From Roseovarius sp. (GTDB taxonomy: Bacteria > Pseudomonadota > Alphaproteobacteria > Rhodobacterales > Rhodobacteraceae): 64,000 bases of DNA. The DNA is taken from the NCBI GenBank assembly GCA_014359765.1, contig JACIYT010000005.1, positions 1 through 64,000 on the forward strand. Reading direction: 5' to 3'. The notes beneath the pieces are model-generated. The model searched no databases. It had not been told where the DNA came from and was given only the letters and a program-made list of their open reading frames with translations. Below, piece by piece: positions 9,316 to 18,505 of this stretch (its first letter is position 1; every line of letters starts with the position of its first letter). The translations under genes and the position numbers were made by a program.

Positions 9316-9413
9316 GGCTGACCCTTCCCTTGAAAATCATCGGTCGAAAATCATCGGTCGATTCCGGGTGCGGGGGCGGCGGGATATGTGCCGCCCCCGA
9401 TCTGGTGCCGGCG

Positions 9414-10433
9414 TTACTCGGTCACGGCCGCGAGGTCGGCCTTCATCTGTTCGAGGATCGCCTTGCCGCTGTCGCCGGTCATCTCGATGAACCGGGCTTC
9501 GACCTTCGCGCCGGCCTCGATGAACGGCTGACGCTGTTCTTCGGTCAGCACGTTGATCTGGATTTCGGGCTTGGCCGCCTTGATCTTTGCGATGCTCTCC
9601 TCGTGGAGGCCCTTCTGGTAGTCGATGATATGATCGAAGGCCACGTCGATGGCGTTCTGCACGACCTGTTTCTCTTCGTCCGAGAGCCCGTCATGAAAAT
9701 CCTTGTTGGCCATCACGGCGGTGGTGAAATTGCTGTGGCCAAGGCAGGTGATGACGTTGGACACCTCGTACATCTTGGCGGACCAGTTCCAGAACATCGG
9801 GTTTTCCTGGCCCTGGATGATGCCGGTCTGGAGCGCGCCATAGACCTCGCCCCATGGCAGCGGCGTGGGGGTGGCCCCGAAGGCGCGGTAGCTTTCGACC
9901 AGCAGCGGATTGGTCATCACGCGCACCTTGACCTCGTTGAGGTCGGCCGGTTCGGTCACCGGCTTTTGCGTGGTCACGCAGACCTCGCCTTCGGGGAACA
10001 TGGTCAGCAGCTCGAGCCCCTGTTCGGCATAGAGCTTCGGGAACATCTCGTTGACCGCCTTCGAGGTGCGGAAGAACTCGCCAAGCGCCTCGGTATCCTG
10101 CGGCAGAAGATAGGGGACGAAGAACACCTGCGCCTCGGGGATGAGCGAGCCGGTGAAGCCCGGGCTCTGATCGACGAATTGCAGGATGCCGGCCTGTGCC
10201 TGTTCCATCGTATCGGCGGATTCCCCGAGCGTGCCATAGGGGAAGAGCTGCACCGTGTGATCGGTATTGGCCTCGACCTCGGCCTTGAACTTCTGGGCAA
10301 AGACGCCCTGCACGTCGTCAAGCGCCTCCTCGAAGGCGTAGCGCCATGTATCGGCGGTCGCGGCGGTCGCGCCGAGGGCCAGAATGCTGGTGGCGGCAAG
10401 CGCCGCAAAGCTGCGTCTGACGAATGTGGTCAT
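9414..10433 (-). CDS. TRAP transporter substrate-binding protein (DctP family, TeaA-like)
   Basis: 339 residues. The signal peptide MTTFVRRSFAALAATSILAL..ATA precedes the mature part starting near DTWRYAFEE. DctP features include the central PWGEVYGALQTGIIQGQENP, which contains the ligand-contacting region, and the MTNPLL strand. From memory, ILQFVDQSPGFTGSLIP, MFPKLYAE.GLELL and FGATPTPLPWGEVYG closely resemble TeaA, the ectoine/hydroxyectoine binding protein of Halomonas; together with the terminal UspA gene this suggests compatible-solute uptake. The start at 10433 has an AGGGAG Shine-Dalgarno; upstream in-frame codons would ruin the signal peptide. No ectoine catabolic gene lies nearby, so the substrate is inferred. 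Confidence 0.9.
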   Translation of the reverse strand: MTTFVRRSFAALAATSILALGATAATADTWRYAFEEALDDVQGVFAQKFKAEVEANTDHTVQLFPYGTLGESADTMEQAQAGILQFVDQSPGFTGSLIPEAQVFFVPYLLPQDTEALGEFFRTSKAVNEMFPKLYAEQGLELLTMFPEGEVCVTTQKPVTEPADLNEVKVRVMTNPLLVESYRAFGATPTPLPWGEVYGALQTGIIQGQENPMFWNWSAKMYEVSNVITCLGHSNFTTAVMANKDFHDGLSDEEKQVVQNAIDVAFDHIIDYQKGLHEESIAKIKAAKPEIQINVLTEEQRQPFIEAGAKVEARFIEMTGDSGKAILEQMKADLAAVTE

Positions 10434-10583
10434 GGGTATCTCCCTCTGGTCAATGATCCCTGCAAGCGTGTCGCGAACTGACCCGTATGTCAAATCGCGC
10501 GTGGCATGAGGTATTGAAAATATGGGATCATGCCGGGCTGGGGGCCTGCCCGGCATGTCGTTTCCTGCACATTCCTGTGCGTT

Positions 10584-11441
10584 TCAGCCGAGCGCCTCGC
10601 GCAGCGCGGCGCAGGTGTCCGACGGGTTGGTATCGGGAAAGAAATGCCCGCCAGAGATCGCCCTGGCCTCGATATGGTGGCATTTCGGGACCCAGGTGGC
10701 GGGCACGTCGTAATGTCTGGCCATGGCGCCGGAGGCCCCGTAGAGGATCAGCGTGGGGCACGCGATCCGCGCGCCTGCATCGGCGCTGTCATCGGCCATG
10801 TCGAGCGCGAGCGTGGCGCGATAATCGTTGCACATGCCGCGAATCGTGTCGGGATCGCGCCAGGCGGCGCGATACTGCGCCAGTTGGCCTGCGTCGAAAT
10901 CCGACAGTTGCGCGCCGCCCCAGCCGAGCAGGCAGGACTGGAAATAGCTGTCGGGGTCTGCGGCGATCATGCGGTCGGGGAAGGGCGCGGGCTGGGCGAG
11001 GAAGAACCAGTGGTAATAGGCGCGCGCCACCTGCCAGCGCAGGTCCGACAGCAGTGTGTGGGTGGGGATGATGTCGAGGAGCGCGAGGCGCGTCACGCGG
11101 TCGGGGGCATCGAGGGCGAGGCGGTGCGCCACCCGGGCGCCCCGGTCATGGCCGACAAGATCAAAGGCTGCGTGGCCGAGATGGTCCATCAGCGTGCAGA
11201 TTTCCCGGGCCATGGCGCGAAAGCTGTAGGCGGCAAGGTCCTGTGGCTTGTCCGAGGCGCCATAGCCGGGCAGGTCGGGGCAGATCACGGTGTGGGTCCG
11301 GGCCAGCGCGGGGGCGATATGCGCCCACATGGCACGGGTCTGCGGAAAGCCGTGCAGCAGCAGAAGCGGCGGACCCTCGCCGCCGGTGCTATAGGCGAGG
11401 GGGCCGGTGGTGTGATCGGTGAATCCGGGGATCATGGGCAT
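10584..11441 (-). CDS. Alpha/beta hydrolase, haloacetate (fluoroacetate) dehalogenase-like
   Basis: 285 residues, alpha/beta-hydrolase fold with oxyanion-region HGFPQ. The nucleophile elbow is GHDRGAR, so the nucleophile is Asp rather than Ser. The fluoroacetate dehalogenase set appears complete: the Asp and two arginines in HDRGAR, the halide-pocket His-Trp (YYHWFFLAQP), a Tyr in MCNDYRA, and the base His in GGHFFPD. These match the roles known for the Rhodopseudomonas enzyme; related epoxide hydrolases also use Asp but lack this HW pair. Substrate is inferred. It is a single gene downstream of the M20 peptidase on the same strand. Confidence 0.85.
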   Translation of the reverse strand: MPMIPGFTDHTTGPLAYSTGGEGPPLLLLHGFPQTRAMWAHIAPALARTHTVICPDLPGYGASDKPQDLAAYSFRAMAREICTLMDHLGHAAFDLVGHDRGARVAHRLALDAPDRVTRLALLDIIPTHTLLSDLRWQVARAYYHWFFLAQPAPFPDRMIAADPDSYFQSCLLGWGGAQLSDFDAGQLAQYRAAWRDPDTIRGMCNDYRATLALDMADDSADAGARIACPTLILYGASGAMARHYDVPATWVPKCHHIEARAISGGHFFPDTNPSDTCAALREALG

Positions 11442-11489
11442 CTCAGTGGGCTGTGTGGCCGGGCGGGGGATATTGGAGAGGGGGCTGCG

Positions 11490-12881
11490 TTATCCAGGGG
11501 TCTTTGATCCCGCCAGCGCGTCCAGCACCCGCGCCCAGCTTCGGATGCCCTTGTGGAAGCTCTCGACATTGTATTTCTCGTTGGGTGAGTGGATCGCGTC
11601 ATCCTCCTGCGCAAAGCCGATCAGCATCGCATCCAGCCCGAGGATTTCCTTGAAGAACCCGGCGATGGGGATCGAGCCGCCCATGCCGACAAATACCGCC
11701 TCGCGTCCCCATTCGTCGGAAAGCGCGCGGCGCGCGGCCTCGAATTCGGGGCGATTGGTGTTCATCACGGCGGCGGGCGAGCCGTCAAGGTTCTGATCCC
11801 AGGCGATCTTTGCGTCCGGCGACAGCCGGTCCTCGACATGTTTGCGGATACGCGCGCGCAGCTTGTCAGGGTCCATGTCGCCCACCAGCCGGCAGGTGAA
11901 CTTGCAATGCGCCTGGCTCGGGATCACCGTCTTGGTGCCCGCGCCCTGATAGCCGCCCCAGAGGCCGTTGATTTCCAGCGTCGGCCGCGCCCATTGCTGC
12001 ACCAGCGTGGAATAGCCCGCCTCGCCATGGGCCTGCGTCATGCCCACGGAGGAGAGGTATTCGTGCTCGTCAAAGCCGCAGTTTTCCCATTGGCGCAGGA
12101 GATCCTCGGGCACCTCGTGCACGCCCTCGTAAAACCCCTCGACGGCGACGCGGCCGGTCTCGTCATGGAAAGAGGCGATGAGGCGGGCGATCTCGCGCAA
12201 GGGGTTGAGCGCGGGGCCGCCGTAATGGCCGGAATGCAGGTCGATGGTCGGGCCGGTAATGGTGAATTCGTCCTTGAGCATCCCGCGCAGTTGCGAGGCG
12301 ATGGAGGGGACGCCGGGGGCGACCATCGAGGTATCGCAGATGAGCGCCAGATCGGCGGTGAGTTCGGCGGCGTTCGCCTTCATGAAGGGGATGAGCGAGG
12401 GCGAGCCCGATTCCTCCTCGCCCTCGAAGAAGAAGGTGATCCGGCAGGGCAGGGCGCCATGCACCGATTTCCACGCGCGGCAGGCCTCGATGAAGGTCAT
12501 CAGCTGGCCCTTGTCGTCGGAGGCGCCGCGCGCGCGGATCACCTGCCCGTGGGGTGTGTCCTGAATCTCGGGCGCGAAAGGATCGGTGTGCCACAGATCG
12601 AGCGGATCGACCGGCTGCACGTCGTAATGGCCATAGAAGAGCAGGTGCGGCCCCTCTCCCTCGACATGGCCCACGACCATCGGGCGGCCCGGCGTGGCGC
12701 GCTTTTCCGCCTTCGCGCCAAGGCTCTGGAGGTCGGCCACGAGCCAGTCGGCGGCGGCCTCGCAATCGGCGGCATGGGCCGGGTCGGTGGAGATCGACGG
12801 GATGCGCAAGAGCCCCATGAGCCGGTCGAGCGCCTGAGGCAAGCTGTCGTCGATACGGGAGAGCGTGGCGGGAAGAGACAT
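11490..12881 (-). CDS. M20 family metallo-dipeptidase
   Basis: 463 residues. Cytosolic zinc peptidase of the M20 (CNDP/PepV-like) family. Metal-ligand motifs: FYGHYDVQPVDP (His and Asp), GASDDKGQ (bridging Asp), FFFEGEEESGSP (catalytic and metal Glu), LALICDTSM, and a late LIGFAQEDDAIHSPNEKY (His ligand). The central dimerisation domain begins near the DLHSGHYGGP motif. The start at 12881 fits the family N-terminus (about 20 residues before the LLRIPSIS strand). It lies 48 bases upstream of the dehalogenase-like gene, possibly co-transcribed. Confidence 0.92.
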   Translation of the reverse strand: MSLPATLSRIDDSLPQALDRLMGLLRIPSISTDPAHAADCEAAADWLVADLQSLGAKAEKRATPGRPMVVGHVEGEGPHLLFYGHYDVQPVDPLDLWHTDPFAPEIQDTPHGQVIRARGASDDKGQLMTFIEACRAWKSVHGALPCRITFFFEGEEESGSPSLIPFMKANAAELTADLALICDTSMVAPGVPSIASQLRGMLKDEFTITGPTIDLHSGHYGGPALNPLREIARLIASFHDETGRVAVEGFYEGVHEVPEDLLRQWENCGFDEHEYLSSVGMTQAHGEAGYSTLVQQWARPTLEINGLWGGYQGAGTKTVIPSQAHCKFTCRLVGDMDPDKLRARIRKHVEDRLSPDAKIAWDQNLDGSPAAVMNTNRPEFEAARRALSDEWGREAVFVGMGGSIPIAGFFKEILGLDAMLIGFAQEDDAIHSPNEKYNVESFHKGIRSWARVLDALAGSKTPG

Positions 12882-12948
12882 GACTGGCCTTTGCGCTTGG
12901 GGTATGGTTTGAATGAGGGTATCAGGCGCGGTGATGCTGTCCAGTCGC

Positions 12949-12962
12949 TTGACCGAGGTCAA
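12949..12962. promoter_or_regulatory. FNR/FnrL-type box upstream of hemA
   Basis: TTGACCGAGGTCAA is a dyad TTGAC-N4-GTCAA, a close variant of the FNR consensus TTGAT-N4-ATCAA. It lies between the divergent M20 peptidase and hemA genes, about 130 bases before the HemA start. Known biology: hemA of Rhodobacter is controlled by FnrL. Operation here is inferred. Confidence 0.55.
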
Positions 12963-13093
12963 GGCAGGGGGGGCGGCAATTTGTAATCTGGCGTCACGCG
13001 GCGGGCGCAATAGGGTGACGCCACGAATAAAAAAGGGTGGCCGGAGGTGCCACAGCGCCGGGTATGCCCGCGCCAAGGGGAAGGAAGACGTCA

Positions 13094-14323
13094 GTGAACT
13101 ACGCGGCAAGGCTCGATCAGGCCCTCAATCGTCTGCATGAGGAGGGGCGTTATCGCACCTTCATCGACATCGCGCGCGTGCGCGGCAATTTTCCCCACGC
13201 GCTCTGGCGCAAGCCCGACGGCACCGAGCAGCCGATCACCGTCTGGTGCGGCAACGATTACCTCGGCATGGGCCAGCATCCCGAGGTGCTCGCGGCGATG
13301 CACGAGGCGATCGACGCCACCGGCGCAGGATCGGGCGGCACGCGCAACATCTCCGGCACCACGATCTGGCACAAGGCGCTGGAAACCGAGCTTGCCGATC
13401 TGCATGGCAAGGAGGCGGCGCTGCTGTTCACCTCGGCCTATATCGCCAATGATGCGACGCTCTCGACCCTGCCCAGGCTCTTTCCGGGGCTGATCATCTA
13501 TTCGGACGAACTGAACCATGCCAGCATGATCGAGGGTGTGCGGCGCAATGGCGGGGCCAAGCGCATTTTCCGCCATAACGACGTGGATCACCTGCGCGAA
13601 TTGCTCGCCGCCGACGAGCCGGGCGCGCCCAGGCTCATCGCCTTCGAGAGCGTCTATTCGATGGATGGCGATTTCGGACCCATCGAGGCGATCTGCGATC
13701 TGGCCGACGAATTCGGCGCGCTGACCTATATCGACGAGGTGCATGCCGTCGGCATGTATGGCGCGCGCGGCGCGGGGATTTGTGAGCGCGACCGGCTGAT
13801 GCACCGCATCGACATCATCAACGGCACATTGGCCAAGGCCTATGGCGTGATGGGCGGCTATATCGCGGCGAGCGCGAAGATGTGTGACGCGGTGCGGTCC
13901 TACGCGCCGGGCTTCATCTTCTCGACCTCGCTTGCGCCGGCGCTCGCGGCGGGGGCCGCGGCCTCGGTGGCGTTCCTCAAGACCGCCCGGGGCGCGGAGC
14001 TGCGCGAGAAGCACCAGACGCAGGCGAAGATCCTCAAGACCCGGCTCAAGGGGCTGGGCCTGCCGCTCATCGACCATGGCAGTCATATCGTCCCGGTGAT
14101 CGTGGGCGATCCGGTCCACACCAAGAAGTTGAGCGACATGCTGCTGGAGCGCTATGGCATCTACGTGCAGCCGATCAATTTCCCGACCGTGCCACGCGGC
14201 ACCGAGCGGCTGCGTTTCACCCCGTCGCCGGTGCACGGGCCCGACGAAATGGACCGGCTGGTGCAGGCGATGGACGCGCTCTGGTCACATTGCGCGCTGA
14301 ACCGCTCGGAACTGGCGGGATAA
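13094..14323 (+). CDS. hemA: 5-aminolevulinate synthase (C4/Shemin pathway)
   Basis: 409 residues. PLP enzyme condensing glycine with succinyl-CoA to 5-aminolevulinate, the first step of tetrapyrrole synthesis in alphaproteobacteria. Features: [18 protein letters not shown] near the N-terminus, [14 protein letters not shown], the glycine loop [17 protein letters not shown], and the PLP lysine in [14 protein letters not shown]. The start is GTG at 13094, preceded by AAGGAAGA; the open frame continues upstream to 13037 but those residues do not match the family. It could feed heme for CtaD and corrinoids. Confidence 0.96.
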   Translation: MNYAARLDQALNRLHEEGRYRTFIDIARVRGNFPHALWRKPDGTEQPITVWCGNDYLGMGQHPEVLAAMHEAIDATGAGSGGTRNISGTTIWHKALETELADLHGKEAALLFTSAYIANDATLSTLPRLFPGLIIYSDELNHASMIEGVRRNGGAKRIFRHNDVDHLRELLAADEPGAPRLIAFESVYSMDGDFGPIEAICDLADEFGALTYIDEVHAVGMYGARGAGICERDRLMHRIDIINGTLAKAYGVMGGYIAASAKMCDAVRSYAPGFIFSTSLAPALAAGAAASVAFLKTARGAELREKHQTQAKILKTRLKGLGLPLIDHGSHIVPVIVGDPVHTKKLSDMLLERYGIYVQPINFPTVPRGTERLRFTPSPVHGPDEMDRLVQAMDALWSHCALNRSELAG

Positions 14324-14439
14324 CGCCGGCGCAGGTGCAATCGTGCTTGCCGTGTGTTAGACTCTCATGAAGAAAAACGGAGGGCGCGAATCACGAATTC
14401 GCGACCGTTCAGGGGGACATGTGAGAGGCACCTGAGAGC

Positions 14440-15648
14440 ATGATCGGCCGGTGGAAAGCACCCGAGGCGGAGATCGAGGAGGTCGATATCCGCGGCTTTG
14501 ACGCATATGAATTGCGCCTCGGCGACCTCATGCGCGGCGAGCGGGCGACGCTCGGGAAATCCCTGCTCGATGTCGAGCGCGATCTGCGCATCAAGGCGAG
14601 TTACATTGCCGCGATCGAGAACGCGGACCCGTCGGTATTTGACACTCCCGGCTTCATTCCCGGTTATGTGCGGTCCTATGCGCGCTATCTGGGCATGGAC
14701 CCGGACCAGGCCTTTGCCTCCTTTTGCGCCGAATCGGGTTTTTCCATCGCGCACGGCATGTCGCAACAGGCCTCGTCGCGTGACAGGCAGGAGCGGGCCG
14801 CGGCCGCGCGGGCGCGGATCGAGGATCCGGTGCTCGGGGGGAGCACGCCCTTTCTGCCGGCCTCCGAGGGGATCCTGTCGCGGATCGAGCCGGCGGCGGT
14901 TGGCTCGGCGCTGGTGCTGATCGCGCTGATCGGGGGCATCGGCTATGGCGGCTGGAGCGTGCTGCGGCAAGTGCAGCAGGTGCAACTGGCGCCGGTGGAG
15001 AACACGCCGGTGGTGCTTGCCGATATCGACCCGCTGAGCAGCGCGGCAGGCGGGGTGGCGGGCAGCGAGGCGGCGGGAATGTTCAAGCCGCCGCAGGAGG
15101 ATCGGCTGAGCCGCCTCTACCGGCCTCGCGCGCTCGATGTGCCGGTGATGGTCGCGCGCGACGCCCCGATCGCGATGCTCGATCCGCGCGAGGTGGGCAC
15201 GCTCAGCCCCGCCACGCCGCTGACCGATCGCGAAAGCGCCATCGCGCTGGCACTGCGCGAGGCGCAGGATGAGGACGTGCCCGCCGCGGCGCCGCGCGTG
15301 GTCGCCGAGGAGCGCCCCGGCGTCCAGCTCGTCGCGGTGCGTCCGGCCTGGGTGCGGGTGAGCGGGGCCGGCGGCTCGGTGCTGTTCGAGGGGATCCTGA
15401 ATGCGGGTGATACCTATGACGTGCCCGCCACCGAGGAGCCGCCCGTCGCGCGCGTGGGCGAATCGGGGGCGGTCTATTTCCGCGTGAACGGTGAGCATCA
15501 TGGCCCGGTGGGGCAGCGTGGCGCCGTCACCTCGAACGTGGTGCTGTCGGCCGACGAGGTGACGACGCGCTTTGCCGTGGCCGATCCGGGGGCCGACCGC
15601 GACCTCCAGCGTCACGTGGCGGAGGTTTTGCAGGTGGCGCAGGACTGA
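14440..15648 (+). CDS. RodZ-like HTH/transmembrane protein
   Basis: 402 residues. An N-terminal Cro/RodZ-type helix-turn-helix domain (about residues 25-110: LGDLMRGERATLGKSLLDVE, then YIAAIENAD and the RodZ hallmark PGFIPGYVRSYARYLGMDPD). One transmembrane segment follows near 150-170 (VGSALVLIALIGGIGYGGW). A variable periplasmic linker leads to a C-terminal DUF4115-type beta domain (RPAWVRVSGAGGSVLFEGIL). This is the architecture of RodZ, which anchors the MreB cytoskeleton. Alphaproteobacteria often carry such a protein just before ispG, as here (82 bases). Confidence 0.85.
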   Translation: MIGRWKAPEAEIEEVDIRGFDAYELRLGDLMRGERATLGKSLLDVERDLRIKASYIAAIENADPSVFDTPGFIPGYVRSYARYLGMDPDQAFASFCAESGFSIAHGMSQQASSRDRQERAAAARARIEDPVLGGSTPFLPASEGILSRIEPAAVGSALVLIALIGGIGYGGWSVLRQVQQVQLAPVENTPVVLADIDPLSSAAGGVAGSEAAGMFKPPQEDRLSRLYRPRALDVPVMVARDAPIAMLDPREVGTLSPATPLTDRESAIALALREAQDEDVPAAAPRVVAEERPGVQLVAVRPAWVRVSGAGGSVLFEGILNAGDTYDVPATEEPPVARVGESGAVYFRVNGEHHGPVGQRGAVTSNVVLSADEVTTRFAVADPGADRDLQRHVAEVLQVAQD

Positions 15649-15730
15649 GCGCGATTGCTGCGCGGGGCATGGCGCGCTATCTCTGGCGTGAAGAATCCCA
15701 GTGAGAATCCCAGTCGAGCGGGGCCGAGCC

Positions 15731-16876
15731 ATGTCGCATAATCCGATCCGCCCGTGGCGCGATATCGCGCGCCGCAAGTCGCGTCAGATCATGGTGGGGC
15801 CGGTCCCCGTGGGGGGCGGCGCGCCGATCAGCGTGCAGACCATGACCAACACCCCCACCACCGATGTGGCCGCGACCGTGGCGCAGGTGCAGGCCGCCGC
15901 CGAGGCGGGGGCCGATATCGTGCGGGTCTCGGTGCCGGACGAAGCCTCCGCGCGCGCGCTGCGCGAGATCGTGCGCGAGAGCCCGGTGCCGATTGTGGCG
16001 GATATTCATTTTCATTACCGTCGCGGCATCGAGGCGGCGGAGGCGGGGGCGGCCTGTCTGCGAATCAATCCCGGAAATATCGGGAGTCCCGAACGGGTGC
16101 GCGAGGTGATCGCGGCGGCGCGCGATCACGGCTGTTCGATGCGGATCGGGGTAAATGCCGGAAGTCTCGAAAAACATCTCCTCGAGAAATACGGCGAGCC
16201 CTGCCCCGAGGCGATGGTCGAATCCGGCCTTGGTCATATCCGGATTCTCGAAGAGAATGATTTCCACGAATTCAAGATCAGCGTAAAGGCTTCGGACGTG
16301 TTTCTCGCCGCGGCCGCATATCAGCAACTGGCCGATGCGACCGACGCGCCCATTCATCTCGGCATCACCGAGGCGGGCGGTCTGACGAGCGGCACGATCA
16401 AGAGCGCGATCGGGTTGGGCAATCTGCTGTGGTCGGGGATCGGCGACACGATCCGGGTGAGTCTCTCGGCCGATCCGGTCGAGGAGGTGAAGGTCGGCAA
16501 CGAGATCCTCAAGGCGCTCGGACTGCGGCATCGGGGCGTGAACATCATTTCCTGCCCGAGCTGCGCGCGGCAGGGTTTCGACGTGATCCGCACGGTGGAG
16601 ATCCTCGAGGCGCGGCTTGCGCATATCAGGACGCCGATGAGCCTCTCGATCATCGGCTGCGTGGTCAACGGCCCCGGCGAGGCGCTGATGACCGATGTGG
16701 GCTTTACCGGCGGGGGCGCGGGGGCGGGCATGGTCTATCTGGCCGGCAGGCAGAGTCACCGGCTCGATAACGACCGGATGATCGCGCATATCGTCGAACT
16801 GGTGGAGGCCCGCGCCGCCGAGATCGAGGCGCAGGGCGCGAAAGCGGCGCAAATGGAAACGGCGGTGCAAGATTAG
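15731..16876 (+). CDS. ispG: 4-hydroxy-3-methylbut-2-en-1-yl diphosphate synthase (IspG)
   Basis: 381 residues. [4Fe-4S] enzyme of the MEP isoprenoid pathway converting MEcPP to HMBPP. TIM-barrel part: [52 protein letters not shown]. Cluster cysteines lie in [12 protein letters not shown] and [11 protein letters not shown], with the cluster glutamate in NGPGEA. ATG 15731 is chosen because [20 protein letters not shown] matches the family N-terminus. Dxr at 51 kb and UppS at 50 kb belong to the same overall flow toward undecaprenyl phosphate. Confidence 0.96.
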   Translation: MSHNPIRPWRDIARRKSRQIMVGPVPVGGGAPISVQTMTNTPTTDVAATVAQVQAAAEAGADIVRVSVPDEASARALREIVRESPVPIVADIHFHYRRGIEAAEAGAACLRINPGNIGSPERVREVIAAARDHGCSMRIGVNAGSLEKHLLEKYGEPCPEAMVESGLGHIRILEENDFHEFKISVKASDVFLAAAAYQQLADATDAPIHLGITEAGGLTSGTIKSAIGLGNLLWSGIGDTIRVSLSADPVEEVKVGNEILKALGLRHRGVNIISCPSCARQGFDVIRTVEILEARLAHIRTPMSLSIIGCVVNGPGEALMTDVGFTGGGAGAGMVYLAGRQSHRLDNDRMIAHIVELVEARAAEIEAQGAKAAQMETAVQD

Positions 16877-16972
16877 GCCACGGTAGCGGCGGGATAGTCT
16901 CGCTGCGGGCGGAGTAAAATCCTGCCACTTTTCCCTTCTTGCAGCGGCAGGGAGGGTGGGGAGATCTATACC

Positions 16973-17293
16973 GTGGAACTTTACAAGAAGGTTCGCTTGG
17001 CGTGTGCCTAGGGCATGAGCAAGCGCGCAGCAGCGAAGCATTTCAACATTTCGCGCGGGACGGTTGAGAAGATGTTGGCCTTTTCGGTGCCGCCTGGTTA
17101 CCGCGGGACAAGCCGATCAGGCGGCCGAAGCTGGACGGGTTCACCGAGTTCATTGACGCCTGGCTTGAGGCCGACAAGACCGTGCATCGCAAGCAGCGTC
17201 ATACGGCCAAGCGGATATGGGAACGGCTTCAGGCTGAGCATGGCTTCACCGGCGGCTATACGATCGTCAAGGATTACGTGCGTGAGCATGAGC
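16973..17293 (+). pseudogene. Remnant of an IS21-family IstA transposase
   Basis: From GTG 16973 the frame reads VELYKKVRLACA, a stop, then GMSKRAAAKHFNISRGTVEK, the IstA helix-turn-helix. After PPGYR the reading moves to another frame (DKPIRRPKLDGF...FIDAWLEADKTVHRKQRHTAKR, then WERLQAEHGFTGGYTIVKDY, then VREHERR). I infer one missing base near 17102 and an internal stop near 17009. The remnant ends around 17293; the DDE domain and istB are absent. It fills the otherwise empty gap between ispG and the next gene, in which I see nothing else. Confidence 0.8.
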
Positions 17294-17368
17294 GGCGGAC
17301 GTTCTGCGCACGTCCCCGCGCATCGCCGGGCCGCCCCCCGGCCCGTCGCTGCGCGCCCCGAAGCTGCC

Positions 17369-17737
17369 TCAGAAATGCGCCCTGGGCTCGTCCGGCTTGC
17401 CCGCCGCCACCGCCAGCAGCCCGGCCAGCGCCGTCATGCCGATGGGAAACATCGTGAACACGCCGAAACCGAAGGCATAATACATCAGCCCCGCCGCTAC
17501 CAGCATCAACACCCCGCCCCAGAGCGCGCGCATCCTTGCCATGGCCCCTCCCGCGATGGCCAGAAGCGGCGCGAGAAAGCTCGCCGTGCGGATGAGCGCC
17601 GGATCGTTGACCTGCTGCAACAGGCCCTCGACCTCACCGAAACGGTTGACCACCTCGGTATAGCCGTAGCTGAAAAACCCCACGATCACCGCCAGACACC
17701 CGCCGATCACCCCCAGAACCATCGCCGCGCTGCGCAT
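17369..17737 (-). CDS. Small conserved inner-membrane protein
   Basis: 122 residues with four hydrophobic segments (AMVLGVIGGCLAVIVGFFSY, FLAPLLAIAGGAMA, ALWGGVLMLVAAGLMYYAF, FPIGMTALAGLLAVAAG) and a short soluble stretch after the first (VNRFGEVEGLLQQV). The ATG at 17737 is one base after the stop of the ArsC-like gene, so the two form a unit. I do not recognise a named family. The IS21 remnant ends about 75 bases beyond its 3' end. Confidence 0.72.
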   Translation of the reverse strand: MRSAAMVLGVIGGCLAVIVGFFSYGYTEVVNRFGEVEGLLQQVNDPALIRTASFLAPLLAIAGGAMARMRALWGGVLMLVAAGLMYYAFGFGVFTMFPIGMTALAGLLAVAAGKPDEPRAHF

Positions 17738-17738
17738 C

Positions 17739-18059
17739 TCAGACCTCGCCCAGCAGGGCCGCCTGCACATCCTTGCCCCAGCCGAGCCAGAGCCGCGTGC
17801 CGTCGTCGATCAGGGGCCGCTTCATCACCGCAGGATACGCGGCAATGAGCGCGAGCGGATCGCGCGCCCTCTCCGCCTCGCTCAGGCCGCGCCAGGTGGC
17901 CGATTGCCGGTTCACCAGCGCGGCACCGAACCGCTCATGCGCGGCGCGTGCCACATCTTCGGGCAGACCCTCGGCGCGGATATCGCGAAATTCGGCATGA
18001 CCAAGTGATTTCAGCGCCTTGCGGCAGGTGTCGCAGGTTTTCAACCCATACAGGATCAT
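17739..18059 (-). CDS. ArsC/Spx-family thioredoxin-fold protein (YffB-like)
   Basis: 106 residues. The N-terminal YGLKTCDTCRKAL is the redox CxxC of the Spx/ArsC/YffB family, followed by FRDIRAEGLP and the C-terminal KRPLIDDG, the family RPL motif that contacts the substrate anion in ArsC. The short length and the DIR segment fit YffB better than true glutaredoxin-dependent arsenate reductase. No arsenic genes are nearby. Function is therefore inferred as thiol redox only. Confidence 0.82.
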   Translation of the reverse strand: MILYGLKTCDTCRKALKSLGHAEFRDIRAEGLPEDVARAAHERFGAALVNRQSATWRGLSEAERARDPLALIAAYPAVMKRPLIDDGTRLWLGWGKDVQAALLGEV

Positions 18060-18223
18060 CCGTTCCCTCCCGTTTCGGCCCCCCTCTTACCGCGCCGCGC
18101 CCGGACGGTCACGGAGTTTCGCTTGATTTTTACATGGACAGTGCAATCATCGCGCCATGGGTCGCGGTTGCGGCGCATATGGCCCGGCATAATTCCGGGG
18201 ACGCGAAGACGAAGGAGAACGGA

Positions 18224-18430
18224 ATGCCGACAGGCACCGTGAAATGGTTCAACACCACCAAGGGTTACGGCTTTATCGCGCCCGATGACGGCGGAAAGGA
18301 CGTGTTCGTGCATATCTCGGCGGTCGAGCGCTCGGGCCTCACCGGCCTCGCCGACAACCAGAAGATCGGCTACGAGCTCAGGGATGGCCGCGACGGGCGG
18401 CAGATGGCCTCGGATCTCAAGCTGCTCTGA
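18224..18430 (+). CDS. Cold-shock protein (CspA family)
   Basis: 68-residue single CSD. It begins MPTGTVKWFNTTKGYGFIAP and has RNP1 (KGYGFIAP) and RNP2 (DVFVHIS), which bind single-stranded RNA or DNA. The start at 18224 has AAGGAG about 8 bases upstream; the frame is open far upstream but those residues are not family-like. The roughly 160 bases before it may carry a structured leader as in other csp genes, but I could not define one. Confidence 0.94.
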   Translation: MPTGTVKWFNTTKGYGFIAPDDGGKDVFVHISAVERSGLTGLADNQKIGYELRDGRDGRQMASDLKLL

Positions 18431-18505
18431 ACCGACGGGCCGGGACGGCGGGCGCGGCGCGCCCCCGCTCCCGGCAGCGGCGAGCCCCTGTGCTGCCCGC
18501 GTCCC

